From Flavobacterium sp. KACC 22761 (lineage in GTDB: Bacteria; Bacteroidota; Bacteroidia; Flavobacteriales; Flavobacteriaceae), in contig NZ_CP139148.1 in NCBI RefSeq assembly GCF_034058155.1, positions 4,836,001-4,900,000 on the forward strand: a stretch of 64,000 nt of DNA, written 5' to 3'. The notes beneath the pieces were generated by a model. It did not search any database. It was not told the DNA's origin and worked only from the letters and a program-made list of their open reading frames with translations. The position numbers and the translations under genes are program-made. Shown in pieces: positions 63,544 through 64,000 of the stretch. Numbering within the stretch: position 1 is the stretch's first letter; the number at the start of each line of letters is the position of its first letter.

Positions 63544-64000
63544 TTATCTCAAACTGAAACTAGTTTTAGAAACTAATTCGTCATTATCAAAAACATTGAT
63601 AAAATAAGTTCCTTTAGCAAAATCTTTACCTGGAAGATCCTCAGTTACATTTACAGTCTTATTTTCATATTTAACTGTCGTTTTGAAGCTGTACGTTAAA
63701 GAGTTATCGCCAAAACTTTCTGTTTTCTTTTCTCCTAAAACATTGTTTTTAGCATCAATAACCTGAACATAATATGTTTTGTCTCCAGATTTTGCAATTG
63801 AATTTTCAGCAATTGTAAAACTTACTTTCAACACATCAGCACGGCTTGCTTTATCTGTTTCAATTTGTTTTCCAGAGCTTTTCAATTTGTAAGCTGCAGT
63901 TTTTGTGTTCAAAATAGATAATTTAGAACCTTTTTCAACCGTTTTAGCAAGCTCTTCGTTTTGCCCAACTAATACTTCGTTGTATTTTTTAGATTCTCCC
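63544..64000 (-). CDS. C-terminal part of an unknown helical protein (partial)
   Basis: The reading frame is open to the right edge, so the gene begins outside the window. The visible 151 residues begin with a coiled-coil-like stretch (KKYNEVLVGQNEELAKTVEK) and continue into a beta-rich domain (VLKVSFTIAENSIAKSGDKT, YYVQVIDAKNNVLGEK) ending SKTSFSLR. No family recognised. An envelope-related protein is possible. Confidence 0.6.
   Translation of the reverse strand, partial: GESKKYNEVLVGQNEELAKTVEKGSKLSILNTKTAAYKLKSSGKQIETDKASRADVLKVSFTIAENSIAKSGDKTYYVQVIDAKNNVLGEKKTESFGDNSLTYSFKTTVKYENKTVNVTEDLPGKDFAKGTYFINVFDNDELVSKTSFSLR

Overview
The window looks like a chromosomal segment of a Flavobacterium-type Bacteroidota, probably close to F. 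johnsoniae. The evidence is low G+C, -7 promoter boxes of the TAnnTTTG type, almost no Shine-Dalgarno sequences, SusC/SusD proteins, a SprB-like giant adhesin with a gliding-type C-terminal domain beside a PorP/SprF protein, and long intergenic inverted repeats. No rRNA, tRNA, CRISPR array or prophage was seen.

Layout. 1-7.5 kb: end of an unknown gene, rsmD, a TonB-type barrel divergent from a two-component system, a small barrel, a small membrane protein and a dicarboxylate symporter. 7.5-7.8 kb: RNase P RNA. 8.3-11.3 kb: an envelope locus of two paralogous BON lipoproteins and a BON+LysM protein; one BON gene is split by an IS3-family element. 11.4-13.6 kb: cupin, NTF2-like protein, orphan coiled-coil membrane protein. 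13.9-15.7 kb: dnaX, whose long form needs a -1 shift at a run of ten A. 15.7-21.3 kb: NAD(P)H oxidoreductase, Crp-like regulator, TMEM175-like channel, and a tight sixA-ppk-ppx group. 22.1-34.8 kb: a 3240-residue repetitive adhesin with its PorP/SprF-like and PorE-like partners. 35-39.7 kb: CAP lipoprotein, then pyrR-pyrB-STAS-rnz-pdxH on one strand with a long inverted repeat in every gap. 39.9-44.8 kb: orphan membrane protein, dihydrofolate-reductase-like protein, a 57-residue lipoprotein, a YbiT-like ABC-F ATPase and a thioredoxin-fold lipid- or periplasm-directed protein. 45.1-57.9 kb: an N-acetylglucosamine or chito-oligosaccharide utilisation locus (GH20, NagB-PIG-L fusion, SusD, SusC, LytS/LytTR pair, FHS sugar permease) with no chitinase in view. 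58-64 kb: transaldolase-like aldolase, SDR enzyme, small proteins, SRP RNA, glutaminyl cyclase, hutI and a partial gene at the edge.

How the genes work together. In the sugar locus, SusC/SusD would import oligosaccharides, GH20 would trim them to GlcNAc, the permease would carry GlcNAc across the inner membrane and NagB would feed glycolysis, with LytS/LytTR as likely local control. In the adhesin module, the PorP/SprF-like and PorE-like proteins would serve secretion and anchoring of the giant protein through the type IX system. sixA-ppk-ppx would make and break polyphosphate.

The items most worth checking are the dnaX slip site, the inverted repeats built from about 9-nt words that fill operon gaps, the ABC-F protein with one degenerate ATP site, the duplicated leader upstream of two neighbouring genes, the palindrome upstream of susC, and the exactly reconstructable IS insertion. 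All calls come from reading the sequence; no database search was run.
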